Below are positions 14,394 through 23,075 of a DNA stretch of 39,864 nt, one piece after another. This DNA is from Mucilaginibacter sp. Bleaf8 (lineage in GTDB: Bacteria > Bacteroidota > Bacteroidia > Sphingobacteriales > Sphingobacteriaceae): positions 1 to 39,864 of the forward strand of contig NZ_JAHBBK010000010.1 in NCBI RefSeq assembly GCF_018390515.1. Reading direction: 5' to 3'. Every line of letters starts with the position of its first letter. The stretch's first letter is position 1. A model generated the notes under the pieces. That model searched no databases. It saw only the letters and a program-made list of their open reading frames with translations, and was not told the DNA's origin. The position numbers and the translations under genes are program-made.

Positions 14394-15368
14394 TCAACTG
14401 CCGGCCCCGGCAACTAATAGCTGCTCCAGAATTTCGGTATAGCCCCGTTCGCTCGCAAAGTCCATCGCGCTGCGGCTATCGTTATCTACGGCATTCACAT
14501 CGGCATTGTTTTCGATGAGCATGGCTGTAAAATCATTGTATCCGCACTGGGCGGCAACAATAAGCGGTGTTTCGCTGTAACTGTTGCGGGAGTTTACCTC
14601 TGCGCCGGCTTTTAGTAATAGCTTGCCCAAATGGTGATTACCCTGCCCTGCGGCATAATGCAATGCCGAATTACCGCTTAATACATGCAGGTTTACATCG
14701 GCTCCGTTTTCTATCAATAGCTCGGCCAGGTGCATATTGGAATTATTAACGGCTAATATTAGTGCGCTTACGCCATCGTTGTTAAGTTCATTTACATTCA
14801 GGTTGCCTGATTTTAACAGGGCCTTTACCGTTTCACTCTGGTTGTTATAAACCGCCTGATGTAGCGGCGTATTACCATGGTCATCTTTTTGTGCCGTGTT
14901 ATGCGTTGATAATGCCGTAACCAAATCGCGCATGCCGTTGGCGGTGGCGTGGTCCAGTATATTGTATCCTGCATTATCTTTCACGGCAGTGTCTGCACCA
15001 AGTGAAATCAGGTAAAGAGCTGTTTCGGTTTTATGAGCCAATACGGCATAAAATATAGGCGTTTGCCCCTGGTTATTACCAGCGTTCGCATCAGCGCCGG
15101 CATCAATCAGTAGTTGAATAATTTCTTTACTGCCGCTACGGGCCGCGTTGTGCAACGGGGTATCGCTGGTGTTATTAGCTAAGTTCACATCCGCCCCGGC
15201 ATCTATCAGCATTTTAACAATATCCTTAGCGCCCTTAGTGCAAACATAATACAAGGGCGTGTTACCTAAGCTGTCGCGTTTGTCAACATTAATACCGCCT
15301 TTTTTTAAAAAGGCTTGTATAACGCCCTTCTGCGCATTTTTACATGCGTTTAAAAACATATTATCCAT
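14394..15368 (-). CDS. Ankyrin-repeat protein, 324 aa
   Basis: The protein is built almost entirely of about nine ankyrin repeats of 33 residues, recognised by recurrent G.TPL..A...G...IV..LI..GADVN. Examples are DTPLHNAARSGSKEIIQLL, NTPLHQAVYNNQSETVKALL and SALHYAAGQGNHHLGKLLL. No signal peptide, membrane helix or enzymatic domain is seen, so it is a cytoplasmic protein-binding scaffold. It follows the longer ankyrin gene after 12 bases and precedes the M48 gene by 199 bases. The partner protein is not known; the co-encoded protease or AIM24 proteins are the natural candidates. Confidence 0.93.
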   Translation of the reverse strand: MDNMFLNACKNAQKGVIQAFLKKGGINVDKRDSLGNTPLYYVCTKGAKDIVKMLIDAGADVNLANNTSDTPLHNAARSGSKEIIQLLIDAGADANAGNNQGQTPIFYAVLAHKTETALYLISLGADTAVKDNAGYNILDHATANGMRDLVTALSTHNTAQKDDHGNTPLHQAVYNNQSETVKALLKSGNLNVNELNNDGVSALILAVNNSNMHLAELLIENGADVNLHVLSGNSALHYAAGQGNHHLGKLLLKAGAEVNSRNSYSETPLIVAAQCGYNDFTAMLIENNADVNAVDNDSRSAMDFASERGYTEILEQLLVAGAGS

Positions 15369-15380
15369 AAGGTTTCGGTT

Positions 15381-16826
15381 TTAGGCCATAGCTTCGAGCA
15401 GTTGCTTTACTACAGCTTCATTATCATTTTTTACAGCAATATCCATAGCAGTTTGCCCGGCGTTGTTCACCCGGTCTGCAGTGGATGTATCCTGATCCAA
15501 TATCAGTGATACGATTTTTTTGCCCGACATTTTATCGGTATTTGCTGCGGCATACATCAGCGCGGTGTTACCGTTCTTGTCGGCATAGGTTGTATCGGCC
15601 TGGTTATCCAGCAGTAATTCAGCAATGCTGTATTTGTTTTCATTGCCCCGTTCTGCGAATGACATAAGCGGCGTTTTGCCGGATGCATTAGGCAGGTTGA
15701 TATCGCAGCCAGCTTCCACCAGTTCTTCGGCAAGTGATGTATTCAAATCGGCCAGGTAACCGGCCTGGCATACTATATTTAATGCGGTATCGCTTTCGTT
15801 GTTTACAGCGGCGTTCAAATCCAGTCCTTGGTTAATGAGTGTGCGCAGTATCTCGCGTATATCTTTAATATCCCTGCTCATGCCGCGGCCAAAATTGCTT
15901 ACAGCCTTGGTAAGCAGGTATAATACCGCAGTTTCACCATTGCCCGAGCGAAAGTTTACATCGGCACCGCCATTGGCCAGAAGCTGTACCATTGGTGCCG
16001 ACGGATACTCGCAGGCCAGCATCAAAGCCGTGCGGCCGTATTGGTCTGACACCTCATTCAAATCGGTGCCGGCTTTAATCAATGTTTCTACGGCTACGGT
16101 ATCACCATGTAAAACAGCTTCATGAATGGTCATGCCGCCGGTAGCTACATCACTTTCATCGCCTGACAGCAGGGCGGCAATTTCTTTAACACCGCTGCGC
16201 TGCGCATAAGTTAAAGGTGTGGTGTTATAAACGTCTTTATCCTCCAGGTCAATGCCGCCTTTTTCAATCAGCAAGCGCACCGTTTTGGTAGCGGCCTCAA
16301 CCGCACCGGTTATAGTTTTGCGATGAGCCAGTTTTTCGCAAATGATATGTAACAGGTTTTTACCTTCATCTGCAGTGGCGTTCATTTTTACGCCAGCATT
16401 GGCCATGGCTTCCATAAACGGGTACATATAAAGCAAGCCAGCTTCAAAGTAAGCCAGTTTGCCCGAGTCGTTTTTCTTTTTAGGGTTGATGCCCAGTTCG
16501 AGCAATAGTGCAGCCGTTTGTTGAATTTTTTGGGCTTTGGCTTCGAGGTCGGGGCTGCTTAAATCAAACTTGGTAGTAGTAAGCGTGTGTAAAGCCGTGT
16601 TGCCGTATTTATCGGTACCGGGTTTCAGGCCGGCGCTTTGTAAAAAACGGATACCCTCGGTATCGGTAAAACGTGCGGCTAAATGATAAAGGTTTTCCTC
16701 GTACTCGCTTGTGATGCCAACATCGGGCAGGGCTTTATATAAAGCCTGCACATCTACAACATTGTTGCCCTGGGCAAACATATTGCGCTGATAGGCATCC
16801 CTGATCTGGTTGAATTCATTGTTCAT
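15381..16826 (-). CDS. Ankyrin-repeat protein, 481 aa
   Basis: Ankyrin repeats run through the whole chain after a short helical N-terminus (about 35 residues). Clear ones are GNTALHTLTTTKFD, GRTALMLACEYPSAPMVQLL, ETAVLYLLTK, GKTPLMSFAERGNENKYSI and GNTALMYAAANTDKM. Several are stretched by inserts, as in the repeat around residues 160-200. No export signal or catalytic domain is visible. The start codon overlaps the stop of the TPR-like gene by four bases (ATGA type), implying translational coupling. It probably acts with the second ankyrin protein encoded immediately downstream. Confidence 0.93.
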   Translation of the reverse strand: MNNEFNQIRDAYQRNMFAQGNNVVDVQALYKALPDVGITSEYEENLYHLAARFTDTEGIRFLQSAGLKPGTDKYGNTALHTLTTTKFDLSSPDLEAKAQKIQQTAALLLELGINPKKKNDSGKLAYFEAGLLYMYPFMEAMANAGVKMNATADEGKNLLHIICEKLAHRKTITGAVEAATKTVRLLIEKGGIDLEDKDVYNTTPLTYAQRSGVKEIAALLSGDESDVATGGMTIHEAVLHGDTVAVETLIKAGTDLNEVSDQYGRTALMLACEYPSAPMVQLLANGGADVNFRSGNGETAVLYLLTKAVSNFGRGMSRDIKDIREILRTLINQGLDLNAAVNNESDTALNIVCQAGYLADLNTSLAEELVEAGCDINLPNASGKTPLMSFAERGNENKYSIAELLLDNQADTTYADKNGNTALMYAAANTDKMSGKKIVSLILDQDTSTADRVNNAGQTAMDIAVKNDNEAVVKQLLEAMA

Positions 16827-17317
16827 AGGTTGGTTTTGTTTTTAGCTATTTGTAAAGCATCGGAAATGTTCTTGTAGTTTTTATTTGCAAGTGGCGTAGC
16901 AACCTCAATTACTTTTGAAAAATCGGCCAACTGCAGCCAGCAGTCCGTCCGGAGCCTCACAATCGCTTCTCGTGTTAAAACGCCAAAACAGGCGATATAT
17001 TTTTTTGTAATTGCTTGCAGGTGGTTGTCTAACTGATTTTGCCGTTTGCGGATAGCCGTATAAAACTGATCGGTCGCCGCGTTGCCACTAACGGCTGGCA
17101 AAGTTACCTGTGCTTTATCCAGGCAAACCAGTGCTTCCCGGAAATTGCCTGCCCAATAGTGGCACAGCGCCAGGTTATATTGCGTAGCCGGTTCATCCGG
17201 CGATTCTTTTTGCAGAAGAATATATGCTTCTGCATAGCGGCTTTGAGTAATTAAATGATTAATAAATAACTCCTCATCGCCATAGGGTTGACGGGTATGG
17301 GTTGAGCCTAACAACAT
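16823..17317 (-). CDS. Small TPR-like helical protein, first gene of the ankyrin-M48-AIM24 operon
   Basis: The 164-residue protein contains at least one recognisable tetratricopeptide-like unit: YAEAYILLQKESPDEPATQYNLALCHYWAGNFREALVCL has the usual small residues at the helix contacts (described here in two overlapping halves, ...ESPDEPATQYN and NLALCHYWAGNFREALV). The remaining helices (IRKRQNQLDNHLQAITKKY and after) are less clear. No signal peptide. It is the promoter-proximal gene, 98 bp from a divergent gene, and its end overlaps the next start. A scaffold or adaptor role is inferred from the fold. Confidence 0.8.
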   Translation of the reverse strand: MLLGSTHTRQPYGDEELFINHLITQSRYAEAYILLQKESPDEPATQYNLALCHYWAGNFREALVCLDKAQVTLPAVSGNAATDQFYTAIRKRQNQLDNHLQAITKKYIACFGVLTREAIVRLRTDCWLQLADFSKVIEVATPLANKNYKNISDALQIAKNKTNL

Positions 17318-17415
17318 GTAAACAGATTTTGTACAGCATTACAAAAACAAAAAAAGGGCAAATTGTTTTTTAGTAGCACAGTAATCCAAGCATTGCTGCA
17401 CTAAACTTAATCAAG

Positions 17416-18036
17416 ATGTATACTTTAACCTTACTCACCGGTCGTGTTAAGAAAGCGGTATTACTGGCTTTATTAGCTACTTGTACTACAATAGCTTACG
17501 CCCAAAATGGCACTTACGAAAAAAAGAATGCTAATGGGGCCTACAGTGTTATCTCTTTCCAAAAGATCGGCACCCGCGTAAAAGCGGAAATATTTACCTG
17601 GTGGAATTCATCCAATGACCAAACCGGCAGCTATTATGGTGAAGGCTCATTGAAAAACAACACGGTAATACTGCACAGCGATGAAAACGAACCGGGGTGT
17701 AAAGTAACGCTGAGCCTGGTTCAGGGAAAGATTAAGGCCTCTTTTGCCAATTGCAGTACAGACCATCTTACCGAAGATTTTAACGGGTTATATAATAAAA
17801 TTACGGATGCTGTAGCCGGCGATTATATAGTCACATCGCCCAAAGCCTACTTTTACAAAAAGGCGGATGCTGCCAGTAAGCTTAAAGCTTACGTATTAAA
17901 AGGCGACAAGGTGATACTGGATATGCAAAACATGGCCGCCAGTACCCAAAAATGGGTTTTTGTATCCTTCAGCAACAAGGCGGGTAAGGAAACAACAGGC
18001 TATATGTTGCTATCTGATTTGAAAAGAGCAGAATAA
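17416..18036 (+). CDS. Secreted protein with a C-terminal SH3-like domain
   Basis: The 206-residue protein has an N-terminal signal peptide (basic GRVKKA then VLLALLATCTTIAYA, cleavage near Ala29). Residues 30-125 form a beta-rich region with two Cys (PGCKV and ANCST) that could form a disulfide. Residues 135-206 look like a bacterial SH3-type domain (GDYIVTSPKAYFYKKAD, VLKGDKVIL, WVFVSFSNKAGKETTGYML). Bacterial SH3 domains commonly bind cell-wall material, but no enzyme is attached here. It is transcribed divergently from the ankyrin operon and may share its control region. Specific function unknown. Confidence 0.8.
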   Translation: MYTLTLLTGRVKKAVLLALLATCTTIAYAQNGTYEKKNANGAYSVISFQKIGTRVKAEIFTWWNSSNDQTGSYYGEGSLKNNTVILHSDENEPGCKVTLSLVQGKIKASFANCSTDHLTEDFNGLYNKITDAVAGDYIVTSPKAYFYKKADAASKLKAYVLKGDKVILDMQNMAASTQKWVFVSFSNKAGKETTGYMLLSDLKRAE

Positions 18037-18159
18037 ACCTGTAAATAAGGAGCCGTATTCGCACTTGTTATTCGTTTTGCTACTTCCGGCTCTATCTAAC
18101 CTCAAAAACCAAATTCACTTAAAAGCGTTCATCATACCAGAAACCTACAACAATCTGCA

Positions 18160-19158
18160 ATGTCACTAAAGCAACTCTCTAAAACCCGATGGAAAATAGA
18201 GCAAGACCGGGTAACTATATATCCGTTCGGGCTTTTTTACATTTTCAGTGCTGCTATGGCCGTTATATTCGGCGCCATCATACTGTTATACATAGGCTCT
18301 GCCAACCCCACCAGTTCAGAATCTACAAGCCTGGTTATATTCTTGTTAATCATCGTTGTGCTGTTTTGGGCTTCGGGCAATACCCGAATTGAGTTTGATA
18401 ACGCACAGGGAGTAATGCGTAAAAAGCTGATGGGCGTAATACCGGTGACTACTTTGCCTTTGAGTAAGCTGCAGGGTATTGATGTCGTGTCTAACATGGC
18501 AGGTAGCTATAACTATCGTTTATTTAAAAAAGATGACCGATACGGCAAAAGCATCGTCGTTTCATCAGGCTACACCAAAAACGACGATCCTAATGCTATC
18601 GCTTTTGTAGAGCAGGCTGTCCCAGTTATACATGGCTTCCTGGATCAGCATGATGCTTTTTCGGGTACTGCGGTTAGGGAACCCATTACCTCGTACAAGT
18701 ATTTTACGGAAAGTGGCGGCGGTGTTTATACCACTAAGAATAAAAAGGCAGGTGCTATTGTGTTCGGCCTGTTTTTTATAGGTATTGGGGTGTATTTATT
18801 TAATATTCCTACTACCAGTGCTATCGGTACTTTGGTTATGGTGCTGTTTATGATTGGAATGGGACTGGTATTTATCAATGCAGCCTTTACCAAAGTTACC
18901 TTTAACCCGGCAGCGCAAACTATTGAAAGATCAGGACTGCTAAGCTTTTTGAACAAACGGTATGTGATGGCCAATTACGTAGGCATGCAAACCGTGCGGC
19001 ATAGTATAAACTTTGTGTATTCGGGAACGTCCATTAACCTGCATTTCAACTCTCCCACAAAAGCAAACCGGCAGGATGTACTTACCGTTGCCTCGCTTAG
19101 AAGAGGTAAAAACATTGAGCGCTTTTTAGATGAGCTTTATCAGATAATGGGTGTTTAA
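18160..19158 (+). CDS. Integral membrane protein with possible PH-like domains
   Basis: The 332-residue protein has four membrane helices in two pairs (about 24-48, 55-72, 195-214 and 220-243). Each pair is followed by a beta-rich region of 80-110 residues: TRIEFDNAQGVMRKKLMG after the first and TKVTFNPAAQTIERSGLL after the second. Those two begin alike (F-x-x-A-x-x-x-R), suggesting an internal duplication of a two-helix plus bacterial-PH-like unit, comparable in layout to YdbS/YdbT-type proteins. Family membership is not certain. It lies 123 bp after the secreted SH3-like protein in the same direction. Confidence 0.75.
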   Translation: MSLKQLSKTRWKIEQDRVTIYPFGLFYIFSAAMAVIFGAIILLYIGSANPTSSESTSLVIFLLIIVVLFWASGNTRIEFDNAQGVMRKKLMGVIPVTTLPLSKLQGIDVVSNMAGSYNYRLFKKDDRYGKSIVVSSGYTKNDDPNAIAFVEQAVPVIHGFLDQHDAFSGTAVREPITSYKYFTESGGGVYTTKNKKAGAIVFGLFFIGIGVYLFNIPTTSAIGTLVMVLFMIGMGLVFINAAFTKVTFNPAAQTIERSGLLSFLNKRYVMANYVGMQTVRHSINFVYSGTSINLHFNSPTKANRQDVLTVASLRRGKNIERFLDELYQIMGV

Positions 19159-19230
19159 ATTATGATTCAAACCCGATTAAGAAGTATGCAGAAAAAGCAG
19201 GTGTAACCTTAATTTTATTCAACGCTATCA

Positions 19231-19470
19231 ATGGGGGAGTTTGACGTAATGTTTTCGTTTAACGGTGTGGAATACCTAGCCACGGTAAACCAGGAAAAAA
19301 ATATTTACCACGTTGTACCGAAGGATTTACACCTGCAACAAAGCTTTGGCGAAACTATGCTACTCGAAGCCAATGGCGATTTTGCCTGGAAAAGCTACGG
19401 GCCGGAGCACTACCAATATGTACTCGCTATAGTAATAGCTTTAAAAAGGCTGCTGGGTTTTTCTAATTGA
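19231..19470 (+). CDS. Small protein of unknown function, 79 aa
   Basis: The short frame is 72 bp downstream of the membrane protein gene and in the same direction. It encodes a soluble, mixed sequence without signal peptide: FNGVEYLATVNQE, then HVVPKDLHLQQ, a central acidic/aromatic part and a hydrophobic C-terminal helix (YQYVLAIVIALKRLLGF). The pattern V.F.V...EY.A.V....N.Y.V resembles small conserved Bacteroidota proteins, but I cannot name the family. Codon use is like the neighbours, no overlapping frame competes, and I consider it a real gene. Confidence 0.6.
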   Translation: MGEFDVMFSFNGVEYLATVNQEKNIYHVVPKDLHLQQSFGETMLLEANGDFAWKSYGPEHYQYVLAIVIALKRLLGFSN

Positions 19471-19569
19471 TTTACGGTTGATGTCTATATGTATGTTCGC
19501 TGTACATGGACTGGCTTTTCCTTTTAGGCTAAAGGTTGTATAAGGCATCTTTTAATCCCCGGATGATTT

Positions 19570-20133
19570 TTAATCACACAATGCGGATGCAAAGTCTTTT
19601 TTGGCATACGCTTTATAAATTTTAGCGGCAGTTTGTATCGCTTCAGTTCCTTTGCTATCATTTACCGCTATAAGCTTGTTGTTAGCCGTGATCCGTACCG
19701 GGCGGTTATCTTTCACGTAAACGCGGTATTCGGTTTTGGTAACTTTGCCTATAGCCGGGCCGCCAACAATTGCCTCATAACAAAAAATTGCCTTGCCCGA
19801 TTCATAATAGTACTCATGTACCCAGCTACCGTCACCTATAGATCCGGATTCCGTAATTTTCACAATAGCTTTATCGCGAAAAAAATAATTAACAACACCC
19901 TCTTCCACACAACCCGGCGCTTCATAAGTAAATCGTTGCTGAGTTAGCTTAAGCGAATTAATTTCCTGGTAAATCCGGCGAATAGTCGTTATATCCTGTT
20001 CAGATGCAGCCTGAACGGTTTTGTGACCAGGCACAGATGGACCAGATTGGCCCCATGAACGTGTTGATAATATAATAAGGAATACGAAAAGTAAACTTAC
20101 TTTCAGGCTGGTTTTGTGTTTGTTAGTAATCAT
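19570..20133 (-). CDS. Secreted protein of unknown function, 187 aa
   Basis: A signal peptide is clear: NKHKTSLKV followed by SLLFVFLIILSTRSWG, with cleavage near residue 28-29. The mature part is about 158 residues with a helix (ITTIRRIYQEINSLKL) and then strands containing aromatic runs such as VHEYYYESGKAIFCYEAI. Three Cys are present, at about 75, 118 and 186; the last is two residues from the end. There is no catalytic motif that I recognise. The gene is convergent with the small gene at 19231 and stands alone. Confidence 0.75.
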   Translation of the reverse strand: MITNKHKTSLKVSLLFVFLIILSTRSWGQSGPSVPGHKTVQAASEQDITTIRRIYQEINSLKLTQQRFTYEAPGCVEEGVVNYFFRDKAIVKITESGSIGDGSWVHEYYYESGKAIFCYEAIVGGPAIGKVTKTEYRVYVKDNRPVRITANNKLIAVNDSKGTEAIQTAAKIYKAYAKKDFASALCD

Positions 20134-20516
20134 TCGGTGCAGGTTGTTTTAATTGTTGGAAACAAATACGTTTACAAATTCAAGTTATGCTAACAACTAG
20201 TTCAAAACAATTGTTCTGATAAGTGGAAAGTTCTACTGATGCAAAGGTTTATAAGTTAAAAGGCTGTATTTTATGGAAAAATATGTGCCCTTTACAAATG
20301 CTGGCAGGCCATTTTAGCCGTTTATATAAGCCGCAAAAAGATGCAGTTAATAGTTGGTGAAGTGTTCAAACCTGAACGATAAGTGTTCGCTTACGATACA
20401 GTCAATAGCAGGGTGCGTTGTGTATGTATCTGACTATGTGTGTATTATATGTTTGGAACAAATATGTTAATCTAAATCTGATACCGTGTATATATTCACT
20501 TTTAGCTATTTGGCTT
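20134..20516 (+). promoter_or_regulatory. Regulatory region of the FtsX-type permease: 21-bp direct repeat and -7 element
   Basis: This 383-bp stretch has no gene. AAGTGTTC occurs at 20360-20367 and again at 20381-20388, exactly 21 bp apart; between them GTTCA-AACC-TGAAC (20364-20377) forms a small dyad. TATGTTTG at 20448-20455, a full -7 match, lies 61 bases before the ATG at 20517. The repeats are 60-90 bp upstream of it, a position suited to an activator. The first part, 20134-20350, holds only the promoter of the minus-strand secreted protein. Confidence 0.5.
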
Positions 20517-22946
20517 ATGCTTGAAAATCAGTTTAAAATTGCTTGCAGAAATGTTCTTAAAAATAAAGGGCATTTCGCCATCAATGTATTTGGTTTGGCG
20601 GTTGGGCTTGCCACCTGTTTAATGATCAGTTTGTTTGTGATGGATGAGCTAAGTTATGATCAGTATAATGAGAACGCTAACCGCATCTATCGTATCAATA
20701 ATCAAATTCATCTTAACGGCAGCGAAATGAAGATGCGCACAACGCCAGCACCAATGGCCGCCGCTTTGTTGAAAGACTACCCAGAGGTAGAACAGGTTAC
20801 CAGAATACGGGCATATGGCAATGGTAACATATTAATTCGGAAGGGCACAGAAACCCTTTTGGAATCCAATGCCTACTTTGCTGATTCTACGGTATTGCAC
20901 GTATTTAATTTACACCTGATAGCTGGTGACGCTAAAACTGCGCTATCGGAGCCCGGTTCGATGGTGATATCTGCATCCATGGCCAACATGTTATTTAACA
21001 CTACCCAAGTGATTGGGAAGGTTTTGCGAGTCGACAACACGAACGACTTTAAAATTACTGGTGTAATTGAGGATATGCCAGCCCAGTCGCACCTGCACTT
21101 CAATTTTTTGAAATCAATGGCTGGCGATCATGATAGTCGCGCAGACTTTTGGCTGAATAATAACTATACCACCTATGTATTGCTGCGTAAGGGTACTACG
21201 GGTGAGGCTCTTGATACTTATTTAGCACAAGTTGCACATAAATACGTAGAGCCGCAATTGCTGCAGACCTTTCACAGCAGCATGAGTGATCTGGAAAAAA
21301 ATGGAGATTATCTGAAATATGCCGCTATGCCACTTACCCAAATTCATTTACTTTCGGAGGGTATAAGCGAACAGGAGCCGGGCGGCAACATTGTATACGT
21401 CTATACCTGTATTCTGATAGCTGCCTTTATTTTGTTGATAGCCTGTGTGAACTTCATCAACCTGTCCACGGCCCGTTCGGCTGGCCGGGCTAAAGAAGTA
21501 GGTGTACGTAAGGTACTTGGAGCTGACCGCTTGCGCCTGATTGTTCAGTTCCTGACAGAATCTGTACTGACCAGCTTAATAGCTATGTTGACTGCCTTAC
21601 TGCTTGTCTGGTTGTTTTTGCCCTGTTTTAATCAATTGGCTGGTAAACACCTAACACTTGTTCAACCACTGCTTTTGCCTATGCTACTGTTAGTTACGGC
21701 AGGGGTTGGTGTAGCTGCCGGCCTTTATCCGGCATTTTTTCTATCGGCGTTTGAGCCAGTGCAGGTATTAAAGGGAAGATTAGCTGCCGGTTTTAAAAAT
21801 AGCTGGCTACGCAATGGCCTAGTGGTATTCCAGTTTAGTACGGCAATTATTTTAATAGTGTGTACTTTGATTATCTATAACCAATTGAATTATGTGCGTA
21901 ATAAAGATTTAGGCTATAACCGCGATCAGGTATTGGTGGTAAAGAACGCCTATGCGTTAGGGTTACATGCGTCTGCATTTAAACATGAGGTGCTGCAATT
22001 GCAAGGTGTGGTGGCCGGTACCCGTACGGGTGTATTGCCAACTTCGAGTGAGAACGACTGGAATACTCAGGCATTCTCTAAAGATGCTGCTATGAATGCC
22101 AGCCAGTCGCTGGTATTTGGCGACTGGAACATAGACACCGAATACTTGCCTGCTATGGGCATTAAACTGGTGCTTGGCCGTAACTTTTCGGCAAATATGC
22201 CTACCGATTCTAATGCGGTTTTAATCAATGAAACTGCAGCACGTATGCTGGGTTTTCAAAACCCACTACGAAAAACTATCTATGATTCAGACTTTGATAA
22301 GAATACAACACCGCATGCAATCATCGGTGTTGTAAAAGATTTTAGTGCAGGTTCTGTACACCAGAAGTTAACGCCCATTGTGTTCCGGCTATCCCGTTAC
22401 GGCGACCAGTTTGCTTTCCGTGTCCACACCAAAAATTTAGCCGTGCTGATTACACAGATCAAAGACAAGTACCACGCAATGGATGCCAATATGGCTGGTC
22501 AGCCATTTTTATATTCGTTTATGGACGACGATTTTAATAAGCTCTACCAGGCAGACCAGCGCACAGGAAAAATATTTATCACCTTCGCTTTCTTTGCTTT
22601 ACTTATAGCCAGCTTGGGTTTGTTTGGCCTTATTACTTATGCCGCCGAGCAGCGCACCAAGGAGATTGGCATCCGCAAAGTGCTTGGCGCATCGGTAGCA
22701 AGCATAACTGCTATGCTCTCTTTTGATTTTATAAAGCTTGTACTACTTGCTGTGATAATAGGCTCCCCTCTTGCCTGGCTGGGGATGCAGCATTGGTTAC
22801 AAGGCTTTGCCTACCGAACTACCATTAACATATGGACTTTCGTTATTGCTGCCATCATTGCGTTGCTAATTGCGCTAAGTACGCTAAGCTACCAGGTAAT
22901 TAAAGCGGCACTTGCCAATCCGGTAAAAAGCTTACGTAGTGAATAA
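20517..22946 (+). CDS. ABC transporter permease of the FtsX/MacB type, two-unit form
   Basis: From the ATG at 20517 the product is 809 residues; the frame is open further upstream (to 20418) but that part contains the promoter. Helix 1 is at about 20-40, followed by a MacB-like periplasmic domain. A three-helix FtsX block contains GRAKEVGVRKVLGADRLRL, a second periplasmic domain follows, and the final FtsX block has QRTKEIGIRKVLGASVASI. This duplicated architecture is the single-gene antimicrobial-peptide-type permease common in Bacteroidota. The ATPase is not adjacent and must be supplied from elsewhere. Substrate unknown; export of lipids, peptides or drugs is typical of the family. Confidence 0.93.
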   Translation: MLENQFKIACRNVLKNKGHFAINVFGLAVGLATCLMISLFVMDELSYDQYNENANRIYRINNQIHLNGSEMKMRTTPAPMAAALLKDYPEVEQVTRIRAYGNGNILIRKGTETLLESNAYFADSTVLHVFNLHLIAGDAKTALSEPGSMVISASMANMLFNTTQVIGKVLRVDNTNDFKITGVIEDMPAQSHLHFNFLKSMAGDHDSRADFWLNNNYTTYVLLRKGTTGEALDTYLAQVAHKYVEPQLLQTFHSSMSDLEKNGDYLKYAAMPLTQIHLLSEGISEQEPGGNIVYVYTCILIAAFILLIACVNFINLSTARSAGRAKEVGVRKVLGADRLRLIVQFLTESVLTSLIAMLTALLLVWLFLPCFNQLAGKHLTLVQPLLLPMLLLVTAGVGVAAGLYPAFFLSAFEPVQVLKGRLAAGFKNSWLRNGLVVFQFSTAIILIVCTLIIYNQLNYVRNKDLGYNRDQVLVVKNAYALGLHASAFKHEVLQLQGVVAGTRTGVLPTSSENDWNTQAFSKDAAMNASQSLVFGDWNIDTEYLPAMGIKLVLGRNFSANMPTDSNAVLINETAARMLGFQNPLRKTIYDSDFDKNTTPHAIIGVVKDFSAGSVHQKLTPIVFRLSRYGDQFAFRVHTKNLAVLITQIKDKYHAMDANMAGQPFLYSFMDDDFNKLYQADQRTGKIFITFAFFALLIASLGLFGLITYAAEQRTKEIGIRKVLGASVASITAMLSFDFIKLVLLAVIIGSPLAWLGMQHWLQGFAYRTTINIWTFVIAAIIALLIALSTLSYQVIKAALANPVKSLRSE

Positions 22947-23018
22947 TCAACTAGGATAATTATATCTGATGAATAGTTTTGGAGCCGCAGCTGAGCCGCA
23001 TTATAAATGTCGCTTATG

Positions 23019-23048
23019 TTTAGAATTAGTCTAAATAAACTATATTTG
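23019..23048 (+). promoter_or_regulatory. Operator-like dyad and -7 element of the TonB receptor operon
   Basis: TTTAGA-ATTAG-TCTAAA (23019-23035) is a perfect six-base-arm dyad. TATATTTG (23041-23048), a full -7 match, starts six bases after it. The dyad would lie over the -33 to -10 region, so a bound dimer blocks transcription. Because the operon encodes a TonB receptor and a PepSY reductase, iron- or metal-dependent repression (Fur or DtxR type) is the likely meaning. Confidence 0.65.
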
Positions 23049-23075
23049 CCAAAACTCAACATTACACAATTATTC

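Noticed and set aside
10987..17317. Phage-defence or toxin-antitoxin island
   Set aside because: No nuclease, NTPase, methylase, toxin or mobile-element gene is present, and composition is like the rest of the window.
20281..20310. Sigma-54 promoter upstream of the permease (TGGCAGG near 20302)
   Set aside because: The -12 part does not match TTGC at the required spacing.
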